A stretch of 64,000 bases of DNA from CAVTPD01 sp963736575 (GTDB lineage Bacteria > Bacteroidota > Bacteroidia > Cytophagales > JAAEPT01). The first letter of the stretch is position 1, and the number at the start of each line of letters is the position of its first letter. The translations under genes and the position numbers were made by a program. Where the stretch lies: contig CAVTPD010000001.1 in assembly GCA_963736575.1 (NCBI GenBank), positions 186,001-250,000 of the forward strand. Reading direction: 5' to 3'. Below, in pieces: positions 18,596-28,143 of the stretch. The notes beneath the pieces are model-generated. The model was not told where the DNA came from, ran no database searches, and saw only the letters and a list, made by a program, of their open reading frames with translations.

Positions 18596-19716
18596 TTAGT
18601 CCGAACGTATTCTCCAGACTTCGCAGATCTGATTGCGCTCCGGGAATGCTGCTGCTGAAGCGGTCCGTCTGTCCGATGATAAACGGCCTGCACCCGTCTG
18701 TCCCGGGCGTTTGCGGCTAGCAAAATACTCGGCAGCGGCGGTGGCTCGGTCGGATGAGAGCGTTTGATTTGCGGCCGGATCTCCCGTTTCGGAGGCATAC
18801 CCGACAATGAACGTCAGATCGCCATCCGGCACGTCATCCTCCGCGATGTGCCGGATCTGCGCCATATCCTCTTCGGAGAGCTCGCTGGATCCTGTTGCGA
18901 AATCCAGGGTGTGAAGAACGTTGGCTCCCGAGATCCACGCCGATCTTGCTGTATTCGGTCGTGTTAGTCGGAGTCCTTGTTGCCCTCCAGTTTTCTGAGC
19001 CTTCGGAAAAGTTCCACGGCTGCAGGCAGCAGATCATCCTCCGATTTCGCGAAAAGATTCATCCGGCCCATTTCAGCCTCCAGCTCCTTGACGCGGTTTT
19101 CGAAAAATTCCTTCGAGCGCAGCATCTCTTCGAACCGTCGCTCCAGATCGGCAAATTCCTCGCCGCTTACCGCATTGCTCATTTCGGCGAGCCGTTCCCT
19201 CGCCCGTGGCAAGTTCTTCGGACAAAGCTTCTGCCATCGCTCGGCTGTCCGTCGAGCAGCTTTCTGAGACTGTCCGCCTCCGAGCCGCCTATGAGCGCAC
19301 GTTGATATTCGGAATTGAGGCGGGTGTTTTCCGAAATCAGATCCTGCCGGACTTTCTCAAGTCGAAGCAGGTCGGCGTTCCGGGTGGAAATTTCCGCATC
19401 CTTTTCGCCGAGCATTTGCTGAAAACGGCCGGCGAGGGCGACGAGCGTGTCGGCATCTTCTTTCAGACGGTCGGCGATGTCGTCGATCGGTTCGGTCCCG
19501 TTGTCCAGATGGCGGGAGTCCCATCGCCATGCGCTGACGGTTGAGTTCCATCTCGCCGGCTTTTACATCCGCCCTCAGTGCGGCAAGTGCGGGATCATCC
19601 TCTCTCGGATTCCAGCATCGGAGCTTTTATTCGTCGATCCGCGCCTGCATGTTCACCGCTACAAGCACCACGACCATCACCAGAATCATGAAAAGCAGAA
19701 AGACGACGGGATTCAT
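18596..19716 (-). CDS. membrane-anchored coiled-coil protein with OmpA-like C-terminus (frameshifted)
   Basis: It starts at 19716 with one N-terminal membrane helix (VVFLLFMILVMVVVLVAVNM). A long coiled coil follows (MLGEKDAEISTRNADLLRLE; RLNSEYQRALIGG; EEFADLERRFEEMLRSKEFF; NRVKELEAEMGRMNLFAKSE). It ends in an OmpA/MotB-type peptidoglycan-associated domain (DLTFIVGYASETGDPAANQT then LSSDRATAAAEYF; PERNQICEVWRI). Shifts occur near 19630, 19520, 19200, 18960, 18830-18900 and 18700. The arrangement (TM, coiled coil, OmpA domain, ~370 aa) resembles MotB/TolR-like or DUF-type envelope linkers. No motA-like partner is adjacent. A 48-aa acidic gene overlaps its start (ATGA). Confidence 0.65.
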
Positions 19717-19859
19717 GCAGTCCGGCTGTCTTGCGAATTTTCCTCCGGCATTTCCTCGACCGTCTCCTCCGTAGGCGGATCAGTCACCACGGTTTCAGTG
19801 TGCGTTTCACTCACCTGATCGACCACCTCCACCTTTGCGACCTTCTTCTCTTCTGACAT
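19713..19859 (-). CDS. small acidic protein coupled to the OmpA-like gene
   Basis: A 48-residue protein starting MSEEKKVAKVEVVDQVSETH and continuing with an acidic Thr/Glu/Pro-rich tail (VVTDPPTEETVEEMPEEN). It has no hydrophobic segment or known domain and looks intrinsically disordered. Its stop overlaps the start of the OmpA-like coiled-coil gene by 4 bp (ATGA at 19713-19716), which argues for translational coupling and against a chance frame. In the raw sequence the same frame is open upstream into the HAD gene, which I attribute to an indel in that gene. It could be a cytoplasmic partner of the membrane protein; function unknown. Confidence 0.5.
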   Translation of the reverse strand: MSEEKKVAKVEVVDQVSETHTETVVTDPPTEETVEEMPEENSQDSRTA

Positions 19860-19891
19860 GGGGAAACCCTGTCCAATCGTGTGGCCGTCTG

Positions 19892-20543
19892 TCAACAGCC
19901 GGGCGTATTCAGCCGAGGAGTTGCGAAAAACTCCTCGGACTGTCGAACAAGATAGGTCGGCTTGGATTTCTTGAAGGGACTCGCGTGAATTGAAACCCCA
20001 GGAGACTGCGGCATGCGGTATCCTGGCCTTTTGCGCTGCCTTCATGTCGCGGATCTCATCGCCGATGTAGAGCATCTCGTCGTTCTTGAGGGAAAAGGTC
20101 TTCCGGATCGCCCGCAGGTGTCTCGCCTTGCCGGTCAGCTTCGAAGTGGAGGAGACAAAGCCGAATTGATCGCGGATGCCGTGGTTTCTCAGAAAGACAT
20201 CAACATTGGCCGTGGAATTGGAGGTAAGGATGCCGAAGTTTTCGACATGCTCACGCAATCCCGATGATCGCTTCGCGCATTCCATCGATTAGTTCAAGGC
20301 GCCCGATGTTCGCTCTCATCATTCCCGTCCCCCGCGCGATGATCGAAGGGCACCCGGCGCTTGGGGATTTCGAGCTCGGCGAGGATCTGCTTCAGAGAGA
20401 GATGCCGCAAGTTTCGCGATCTCCTCTTCTCCGACCTGGCGGATCCCGTAGTCAGGGGCCAGCTCGTTGAAAATTTTTCTCGTTTCACCGAGGGTATCCG
20501 CAATCGTTCCGTCGAAGTCAAAAACCAGCGCCCGATATTTCAT
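19892..20543 (-). CDS. HAD-superfamily hydrolase (phosphoglycolate phosphatase-like; frameshifted)
   Basis: It starts at ATG 20543 with motif I KYRALVFDFDGTIADTLGE (nucleophile Asp and acid/base Asp). The alpha-helical cap follows (RKIFNELAPDYGIRQVGEEE). After shifts near 20400-20420 and 20265-20300, motif II appears in GILTSNSTANVDVFLRN. The Lys and acidic motif III/IV region is SSTSKLTGKARHLRAIRKTF and EMLYIGDEIRDMKAAQKARI. The end is uncertain: one frame stops at 19892 (TGA), while the fragment frame runs on into the next gene. The family dephosphorylates small phosphate esters. It lies between tsaD and the OmpA-like gene on the same strand. Confidence 0.8.
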
Positions 20544-20603
20544 CCGCGGGAAATCTGCCCGGCTTGTCAGCCGACTGCCAGCCAAAATCTGCCCAAAGCC
20601 GGC

Positions 20604-21622
20604 TCATAGGGAAAGGTTCGGATCGATGTCCCCATCGAGACCATCCGCTTTTCCTGCGAAAAACCTCAGCAAACCCGCGAAGGCAATCATCGCGGCATTG
20701 TCGGTGCAGACCTCCGCATCGGCTATGGAGAGTTCCAAGCCCTCCCTTGCAGCAGCGCTCGGCGAAGGCTTTCCTAACGACTTGGTTCAAGCTGACACCG
20801 CCGGAAAGTCCGACCTTTTCCACCCGGACTGCCTTCGCCGCACGTATGGTTTTTTCCACGAGAACCTCAACGACCGCCAACTGAAAGGACGCCGCAATAT
20901 CTTCGACCGATGCCGCTTTGTTTTTTTGCAAGGTATACAGCACAGCCGTCTTCAGTCCGGAAAAAGAAAAATCCAGCTCGCCACCACCCATCATCGATCT
21001 CGGAAATGAAAAGGCCGTGGGATCGCCATCTTTTGCGGCCTTCTCGATCTCCGGCCCGCCAGGGTAGGGAAGGCCAAGCATTTTTCCCACCTTGTCGAAG
21101 GCCTCGCCAGCGGCATCGTCCCGGGTGGTTCCGAGCCGTTTGTAGTCTCCCGCCCCGCTAACCTCCATGAGCAGAGTGTGCCCTCCGGAAACGACCAGGC
21201 CCACATGCCGCGGAACTTCCGTCCTGTCCATGAAGGGCGATAGCAGAGTGCCCTTCGAGATGATTCACTCCCACGAAAGGCTTTCCGGAAACACAAGACA
21301 TCGCCTTCGCCGCCGTGCTGCCGACAAGCAATGAAGATGCAAGCCCCGGACCCATCGTCGCGCCAAAGACATCGATATCCGCCATACCCGCCTCTGCCGC
21401 AGCCAACGCATCCTCCACCAGACCGGATAAACACAGCGAATGACTGCGGGATGCCAGCTCCGGCACGACTCCGCCATGCTCACGATGTTGTTCGATCTGT
21501 GATGCGATTACTGACGCGAGAATCCGCGTCGGCTCTCCCTCGTCACCGCGCAGAATCGCCACCGCTGTTTCATCACAGGAACTTTCTATTGCAAGGAACA
21601 CCGCCACGCGGGGATGTTCCAT
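20604..21622 (-). CDS. tsaD: tRNA N6-adenosine threonylcarbamoyltransferase TsaD (frameshifted)
   Basis: Transfers threonylcarbamoyl to A37 of ANN-decoding tRNAs; essential in most bacteria. It starts at ATG 21622 with FLAIESSCDETAVAILRGDE. It continues IASQIEQHREHGGVVPELAS then RSH (HxxxH metal site), GPGLASSLLVGSTAAKAMS and VNHLEGH. After a shift near 21215-21245 it resumes with VGLVVSGGHTLLMEVSGAGD, GEAFDKVGKMLGLPYPGGP, ELDFSFSGLKTAVLY and KVGLSGGVSLNQVVR. A second shift near 20745-20760 leads to the expected ending CTDNAAMIAFAG. The breaks in an indispensable gene are strong evidence that the sequence contains indel errors. Confidence 0.92.
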
Positions 21623-21703
21623 TTTCAGCAACGGACTGCAACGCCGGAAAATCTCCATCGTTCCGGGTTGGACGTCACCGCTTCCATGTTCCAGTGTCCC
21701 CGC

Positions 21704-22831
21704 ATGCCGTTTTCCGCCGAGTATCCTGATCTGTTAGCCAGTCCGACGCCGCTTATGCGCCGCTTCACCGGCCTGCTTGATGAGAAGGTATCCTTGGAGA
21801 CGCTGGCGCTGAAAAGCCAGCAGGTCACGCGCCGGAATTTCGGGAAAACCATGCGACTTTTCGCGCCGCTTTATGTCTCGAACGAATGCGTGAACAACTG
21901 TTCCTATTGCGGCTTTTCCCGGGATGCCGCGATCCTGCGTACTACACTTACCGTAGATCAGGTCGTTACCGAGGCGAAGCACCTCCATGCCCAGGGTTTC
22001 CGCAACCTCCTGCTCGTCGCCGGAGAGCACCCGAAGTTCGTTTCCGAAGGCTACCTCCAGAAATGCCTCGACGCGCTCATCCCGCTTTTCCCAACGCTGG
22101 CCCTTGAAGTCGGCCCCATGGAGGATGAACAGTATTCCGAAATCGTCGATCACGGTGCCGAGGGGCTGATCGTTTATCAGGAAACCTATCACCGGGAAAC
22201 CTACGAAACCCTGCACACCGCGGGTCCCAAAAGGAAATTCAACTGGCGGCTGGATTGCCCGGAGCGTGCCTACGCTGGCGGCTTCCGTCGTATCGGCATC
22301 GGCGCCCTGTTCGGTCTGGCGGATTGGAAACACGAAGCGCTGTCCCTCGCCGCCCATCTTGAATATCTCTACAAGCACTGCTGGAAGGCGCAGTTCTCCG
22401 TCGCATTCCCCCGCATGCGCCCCTACGCAGGAAACTACCAATACGAGCCCGATCCGAACCGCTACCTCCCGGACGCCGCCCTGCTCCGACTCGTCACCGC
22501 CTTCCGCATCATCTTCCCGCAAGTCGCCATCGTCCTCTCCACCCGCGAGCCCGCCCCGCTCCGCGATGCCATGGCCTCGCTCGGCATCACCCACATGTCC
22601 GCCGGCGCCCGCACCGAACCCGGCGGCTACACCGGCGCCGGCTCCGACGATCTCCACCTCACCGTCAAAGGCCGCCGCGTCGAGCTTTCCGAAAAATCAG
22701 GAAAGGAAAAAGCCACCGAGCAATTCCAAATCCACGACACCCGCAGCCCCGCCCAGATCGCGGAAATGCTCCGCGCCCAGAACATCGATCCGGTCTGGAA
22801 GGATTTCGACCAGGCGCTCGTGCAAGCCTGA
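21704..22831 (+). CDS. thiH: 2-iminoacetate synthase ThiH
   Basis: A radical SAM enzyme that cleaves tyrosine to 2-iminoacetate and p-cresol for the thiazole half of thiamine. The 375-residue product carries the CX3CX2C cluster motif in VSNECVNNCSYCGFSRD. It also has LLVAGEHPKFVSEGYLQ, VGPMEDEQYSEIVDHGAEGL, VYQETYHRETYETLHTAGP, RRIGIGALFGLADWKHEAL and the C-terminal THMSAGARTEPGGYTGAG typical of ThiH. The frame opens at 21614, but the ATG at 21704 gives the usual N-terminus. It is divergent from tsaD (about 80 bp between starts). No other thi genes are in the window. Confidence 0.93.
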   Translation: MPFSAEYPDLLASPTPLMRRFTGLLDEKVSLETLALKSQQVTRRNFGKTMRLFAPLYVSNECVNNCSYCGFSRDAAILRTTLTVDQVVTEAKHLHAQGFRNLLLVAGEHPKFVSEGYLQKCLDALIPLFPTLALEVGPMEDEQYSEIVDHGAEGLIVYQETYHRETYETLHTAGPKRKFNWRLDCPERAYAGGFRRIGIGALFGLADWKHEALSLAAHLEYLYKHCWKAQFSVAFPRMRPYAGNYQYEPDPNRYLPDAALLRLVTAFRIIFPQVAIVLSTREPAPLRDAMASLGITHMSAGARTEPGGYTGAGSDDLHLTVKGRRVELSEKSGKEKATEQFQIHDTRSPAQIAEMLRAQNIDPVWKDFDQALVQA

Positions 22832-22868
22832 AAGGAACCGCGATTTGGAAATCCGGTACCTCTCCGCC

Positions 22869-25659
22869 TCACTCTGGAAGTTCGGGGAGCCTGACACGGA
22901 AAAATTCCGATTCCTCGCCACCAGCGACCGGAATCCGAACAGTTTCATATTCCCCGTTTTCCTCCGGGAGGGGATGTTCCGGAGTCCAAGGTTCCCAATC
23001 ATCAAGCCGCGTGCTCCGCTGCATCGGGTAAATCAGATCGAGACCGGATCCACTTCTCCTCCTCTGAAAAGTAAACTCCATCCCTCCCGCGATTTCTTTG
23101 AGGTGAGGCCTTCCATCTGAGCCGAGATCCGCGGCTTTCGCCTGCGTCCCGAAGATGAACTCCTCCCAATTGGAAACCGAATCCCCGTCCCAGTCACCGA
23201 GCGGCCCCGCAGAATTCCCCCTCAAGTTTTGCCCGGCCATCCAGGTTGAAAATGCCGCCGGCTCGCTTCATTTTGGTGATTTTGTATAACTCAACCAGAG
23301 CCGTATCCGAGGAAACCACTAGAAGATCCTTCGTTCCGTCCCCATCCAGGTCTGCGAGCGCGAACTGATCCCGATAGCTGAATTCCACGGCAGGTGCGAT
23401 CGGCAGCATCTCGCCAAAGCCTGAAAGGGTATTTGATCCGTCATTCTCCCTCCAAAAGACGCGTTGGAAACCGGAGGTTCCGTATGTGTGCAGTGACACG
23501 ATCTCATCCACATCCCCATCGCCGTCCAAGTCATGCAATCGATCCGTTCCGTAGGGGTCATGGGAAGGGTATGGGAAAGTCGAACTGGTGTAGAACGGGA
23601 ATGAGAACCCTGTGTTTTCAAAGCTTACGTTGGACGCGAGCCGGAGGATCTTACCTTCCGCATTTATGAAGTCGTCCGTGCCATCCCCATCCGCATCGAA
23701 ATCCAGCAATGTCAGCTCTTGTGGTAACTTTCTGACGGAGAGGATATCCCCGACCGGATTCCTTTCTACCCAGTATCGAGAACCGGGGCCAAAAAGGCTG
23801 CCAACTACAAAAATGTCCAGATCCCCGTCCATATCCATGTCGATAAACCGGACTGCCCCAGGTAAGTTGTCGTTGGCCAGATCCATGATCACTTTCCTTT
23901 GTTCGAAGTGATCCGGGCGCCCTTTCAGCCATGAGAGGGTTCCGCTCGGAGCGTGGGCAAGAAGATCCTCCCTGCCGTCACTATCCCAGTCCTCGAGGTA
24001 AAACACCGTCCCTTCATCCATTGTATCCATGGGAAGGACGGTGAACTTCCCGTTTTCATCCTGGAAAGCGATGGAGAGCACTACATACGTGATGCCGTCG
24101 TTGCCGACGAGGTTGCTTGAGAGTATCAGGTCCTTCCGAATTGCCGTGAGTATGAAAGGAGGCAGGTAAGATGGCAGAACATCTGGAACACTGTCGTTCG
24201 TAAGGTTCGCAACCGCGACCAGAGAGGTGCCGGTTCCGAGCGCGGCGAGGGTCTCCTTATTCGGAAATGTCGCGTCACCATTGTTCATCCACACGCTAAG
24301 ATTGAGGGAACCATACCTGTGGATCGGATAGGGCAGGTCGTTTTCGAAAATAAGGTCATTGTCCCCATCCCCGTCAAGATCACTAATTCCCTTTATACGC
24401 CTCTCATAGGATACAGCGGCTATCGGAATTCCGGTTTCCGAAAAATCCCCCTCTCCAACACCCGCATGCCAGACGATGTTGTCCGAGGCCGAACCGCCTG
24501 CGAACAGCGATGGAACGGGAACTACAAGATCCTCGTTCCCGTCACCGTTGATATCCGTCACGGAAACAAAAGCCAATTCGGTTGCATTCTCTTGCGTATT
24601 GACGAGGGAGGTTTCGAGGCCGCCAGGTTCGAGTCGGATTTCATAAAGGCGGGTTTGATACCTGAAGGGGGCGGATGATTCGCGGGATCCCTTGAAACAA
24701 GTGTTGTGAAATGCACCCGCTTCGAAACCTGATCCGTTCCGGAGAGATACCATGACAACCGGTCATCTCCATCGTGCTCCGGCAGGGAGAAGTTCCTCCA
24801 CCAGGGAGAGGCTGCCATCCTGCAGGCGCCGGTATGCGGTGACCTTGTCCTGGTTGGTCTCAAAGTGGCTGCTACTGACAAGTAATAAAGATCCCCCTCC
24901 TGGAGTCCGTGGTTCGAGGAAGGCAATGCCGGTAAGACGATGGTCAGCATCCGGACTGATTAAAACCTGCTGGGCATCAAACACGCCACCACCAAGGTTT
25001 TCAAAATAGCTCCGACCGTTTTGGAGGAACATGTCCTGATCTCCGTCCGCGTCATAATCATAAAGGGTAACTTCCCGCTCATAGTACCAGGAGGCATTTG
25101 AAGGCAATGGGACCGGTTGCGCGAAGGTGCCATCCGCTTGTCTCAGGAAAACTTCCCCTTCTCCGAGAATGTCGCTCTGACCGTTCCCATCCAGATCCGC
25201 AAGAATCGGTTCGATACCGGAGCGGCCACCAAGGAGAGGTGTGATTACAGTGAAAGGGGTTCCGAACGAACCATCAGGTTGTCCGATCGCCACATTGATG
25301 TTGTATCGACTGTCGAGATTCGAGTTTTCGTAGATTTCTTGAATCCAGAGATCTTGCCTTCCATCCCCGTCCCAATCTGAAATGCCGAAGATACGATCAA
25401 ATGTTCCATCAACCGCTCCCCAAGTGTGCCTTGTGAAATTCCCGCTCCCGTCATTTTTCCACCAGTTCGCCATAAATGCGTCATCCGCGACCGCGAATAC
25501 ATCGAAGTCGCCGTCTCCGTCCATGTCCACGACCTTGGCTTTCTGCATTCTGCTAACAGAATTGGTGAGTTTGATGCGTTCGCCAAATGTGATTTGCCCT
25601 TCCGCCATGAAAGGCAGGGAAAGAACTAAAATTGCAGAGGGCAGCTTCAGGGCGGACAC
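22869..25659 (-). CDS. large exported FG-GAP/VCBS repeat protein (frameshifted)
   Basis: Three consecutive fragments (25659-24763, 24753-23194, 23240-22869) form one protein of ~925 aa. A signal peptide (ILVLSLPFMAEGQ) is followed by many FG-GAP-type repeats containing calcium-binding DxDGDGxxD motifs: DMDGDGDFDVFAV, DWDGDGRQDLWI, DLDGNGQSDILG, DYDADGDQDMFL, DINGDGNEDLVV, DMDMDGDLDIFVV, DFDADGDGTDDFI, DLDGDGDVDEIV and DLDGDGTKDLLVV. The C-terminal ~100 residues (GPLGDWDGDSVSNWEEFIFG then TQ) form a final domain common in Verrucomicrobial secreted proteins. Shifts lie near 24755 and 23215-23235. FG-GAP arrays form beta-propellers with adhesive or scaffolding roles; its target is unknown. Confidence 0.85.
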
Positions 25660-25721
25660 GCGGGATTGTAGGCAGGTATGTTTGGTTTGCGCTAGTCAGG
25701 AAACTGAAACACCGACTGAAG

Positions 25722-26722
25722 TCAGTGCTCCATCACCGCCTCATAGAACGGCTTCCCATCCACATCGTGGTGGGTGAAGGTGGCTTTTTTCCCATCCACA
25801 TTGATGGAGGCGAAGCCGCCTTTCACGCGGAGGAATTTGTGCTTGGGGCGTTTGTCCTTCGGGTTCCAGCCTTGGGGTGGGCGTCGGAAGCGGGGCCGCA
25901 GCCGAATTCGTTGAGGCCGGTTTCCGGATCGACGGAGTGGTATTGCCAGTGGCGGTATCCGTTGATGACGAAGCAGCCGGGGATGGAGGAGAGGTGTTTC
26001 CGAAGGCGTTCGCCCTCGTGGAGGAAGCCTTTGTTCGCATGGTCGTCGTGCATCCAGTAGGAGAGGAGTTTCCGCATGGAAAGCCTTCTGGAAGGGGAGG
26101 GCATACATCCGGCCCCAGCGGTAGCGGGCGAGGGTCATGTTTCTCGCGAGAGGCTCTTTTCTATCATAGTAGAGGGTGTCCCCGGTCTGGACGAAAAAGT
26201 CCGGCTTCAGGGCGAGCATGGAGCGGTAGATTTTGTGGCCGTTGTCCGCATCGTCCCGCAATTCGAATTCCTGGCAGGTGGAGACGGTGAAGGTGAGGGG
26301 GATCCCTGCATCCGGCGTGGGCGCTGTGGTGAAGCTCCCGGTGTAGTTGTTGCTGTCGTTGTGCGCGCTAAAGGTGTAGCTAGTGCCGGGGGAGAGTCCC
26401 CCGATGGTGACTTGGTGGCAGAAATCGGATGAGGCATCGACTTGTGTGAATGCGGTTTCCTGGGGTATTCTGTTCGTCGGTCTTCCAGTATCTGAAGAGG
26501 ACTTTTCCTGCCTGGCCTGGGATGATCCAGTTGGGTTCTCCCTTTTTCCAGTTTTCGACGCGGTTGGTCGCTCGATTAAATTGGATGAGCCGTGTCCAGA
26601 GGACGACGGAGGTATCGGTGACCTCACCAATTTTCACACCATTTCCGAAGGCGAGTGCGTGGCATGGGAGGGAGGGGGCGAGCAGGAGAAGAACGGGTCT
26701 CCCTGCAATCCAGGGTGCTCAT
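25722..26722 (-). CDS. PhoD-like alkaline phosphatase (frameshifted)
   Basis: An exported metallophosphatase of the PhoD type. The ATG at 26722 overlaps the stop of the upstream EEP gene. After an early shift (near 26695) the signal peptide reads PVLLLLAPSLPCHALAFGNG. An Fn3-like N-terminal PhoD domain follows (EVTDTSVVLWTRLIQF; TIGGLSPGTSYTFSAHNDSN), then a phosphatase region with FTVSTCQEFELRDDADNGHK, PDFFVQTGDTLYYD and, after another shift near 26080, YWMHDDHANKGFLHEGE. The C-terminus GGFASINVDGKKATFTHHDV is typical. Shifts also lie near 26430-26500 and 25860. The family releases phosphate from phosphodi- and monoesters. Joined length (~330 aa) is short for PhoD, so sequence between blocks may be missing. 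Confidence 0.75.
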
Positions 26723-27717
26723 TTTCTCAAAATGTAATCGGCAACCACCATGCGGTGATCGGTCTTCTTGGACACGATTGTTCCGCAGCTGATTGGTTGG
26801 AACTGGCGGGTTGCGTAGATGTGATCGATGCGGAGGATGGGAAAGCGGCGGTGGAAGGTATCGCCCCAGCCGCGGCCTGCCTCGGCGAAGGCGTCGTCAA
26901 AATCACGGACCAGCTGGCGGTGGACAATGTCAGTTGCGCCGGCGTTGAAATCCCCACCCAAAATCGTGGGGGTGGAGGGGAAGCTGCTGGTCTGCTCCAG
27001 AACTTGGAGGACAATGGAGAGCTCCTTTTTTCTAATGTCCCGGTTTTTGCTATGGGTTCTGCGCGCGTGGGAGCTCCACAGGCGCATATCCGTCGCGGCT
27101 GTGGCCAGGTGAACATTGACGACCTCGATCTCACTGCCATCGGGCAGGCGCAGTGTTACCTGCTGATTGCGCATCGTAGGATTGCGGACCTCTCTGCGGA
27201 TCTCGAAGCGAGTCGCGATCCCTGTTGTCATGTATGCCCGGAAATCGCCGTTTCCGCCGTAGAGCGCGTCTGAAATTGTTTTGGTCTGGTGCGGATATGC
27301 CTGCTGAATGAGCACGATATCCGGGTCCCATTTTTCGATGTCCTCGGTCGGGTCTCCGAAGTTGAATGCGGCGCAGTTCACGGTCAGGACGCGGATCGGA
27401 AGGTCCCCTTCGGGGGTGGCTCTTCTTTCCGGAACGATCCGGGGCATGCCAAAGTTTGAGAGGACGCGGGCCTCGTCCATCGCCACGGACATGGTAACCG
27501 CCCACACGGCCGTAACGATCAGGGAGAGTGGCGCGCGAAGGAAACAAAACGCCAGGACGGACATGATCAGTCCTATCCCTCCCCATAGCCAAAAGGGAAG
27601 AACCGTGAATGCGGCAAGCGAGTCCGGCTGGCTGGCGTAGCACCATACGGTGAGCGCATGCATGATCAGTGAGCCACTGACCAGAAACCACCCGATGGCA
27701 CGCCTTGTTTTAGACAT
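26719..27717 (-). CDS. membrane-anchored endonuclease/exonuclease/phosphatase-family protein
   Basis: A 332-residue protein. The first ~100 residues hold three membrane segments (AIGWFLVSGSLIMHALTVWC; AFTVLPFWLWGGIGLIMSVL; APLSLIVTAVWAVTMSVA). An EEP domain follows: IRVLTVNCAAFNFGD, KWDPDIVLIQQAY, EVVNVHLATAATDMRLWSSH, TPTILGGDFNAGATD and the final RIDHIYATRQF with KTDHRMVVADY. The Asn, Asp-Asn (GDFNA) and Asp-His (TDH) catalytic residues are present. The QQ replacing the usual QE in the second motif is a deviation at a metal-binding position. The start at 27717 (MSKTRRAIGWF) is preferred over an upstream extension. The stop overlaps the PhoD-like start. Confidence 0.8.
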   Translation of the reverse strand: MSKTRRAIGWFLVSGSLIMHALTVWCYASQPDSLAAFTVLPFWLWGGIGLIMSVLAFCFLRAPLSLIVTAVWAVTMSVAMDEARVLSNFGMPRIVPERRATPEGDLPIRVLTVNCAAFNFGDPTEDIEKWDPDIVLIQQAYPHQTKTISDALYGGNGDFRAYMTTGIATRFEIRREVRNPTMRNQQVTLRLPDGSEIEVVNVHLATAATDMRLWSSHARRTHSKNRDIRKKELSIVLQVLEQTSSFPSTPTILGGDFNAGATDIVHRQLVRDFDDAFAEAGRGWGDTFHRRFPILRIDHIYATRQFQPISCGTIVSKKTDHRMVVADYILRK

Positions 27718-27823
27718 TGGTAGGTATTGCCCCTTTAAAGAGGTGAGGGGAATGAGGGGTCCATCTCCTGAGGTCCTCGATAAAAAACCTTCTTCGTGAG
27801 GACGGCGATTTTGATTGGAAACT

Positions 27824-28129
27824 TCACATTCCCGGAAGTCCCAGGCCACCTGTGAGTTTTTTCATCTCTGAGGCAGCTTGTTCCTTACCGGTGCTGATCG
27901 CCTCCTGGACTCCTTTCAAAACAAGGTCTTCGAGAAATTCAACATCGGAGGGGTCGACCACGGCGGGGTCAATCTTGATAGAGAGGACATCACCCGCGCA
28001 AGTGGCTTTCACGCTCACTTTGCCGCCGCCGACGGCGACTTCGACCTCGCGGCTGGCGAGTTCCTCCTGCTTCGCGGCAAGCCCGGCCTGCATTTGCTGG
28101 GCTTGTTTCATCAGTTTCTGCATGTTCAT
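27824..28129 (-). CDS. ybaB: nucleoid-associated protein YbaB/EbfC
   Basis: A 101-residue YbaB/EbfC DNA-binding protein. It begins MNMQKLMKQAQQMQAGLAAK, has the VEVAVGGGKVSVKATCAGDV core with the SIKIDPAVVDPSD strand, a dimerisation helix (FLEDLVLKGVQEAI), and a C-terminal tail GGLGLPGM. It lies 14 bp downstream of dnaX, the arrangement seen in many bacteria (dnaX-ybaB), where recR often follows; recR is not present here. Confidence 0.93.
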   Translation of the reverse strand: MNMQKLMKQAQQMQAGLAAKQEELASREVEVAVGGGKVSVKATCAGDVLSIKIDPAVVDPSDVEFLEDLVLKGVQEAISTGKEQAASEMKKLTGGLGLPGM

Positions 28130-28143
28130 AAAGGTGGTGTCTT

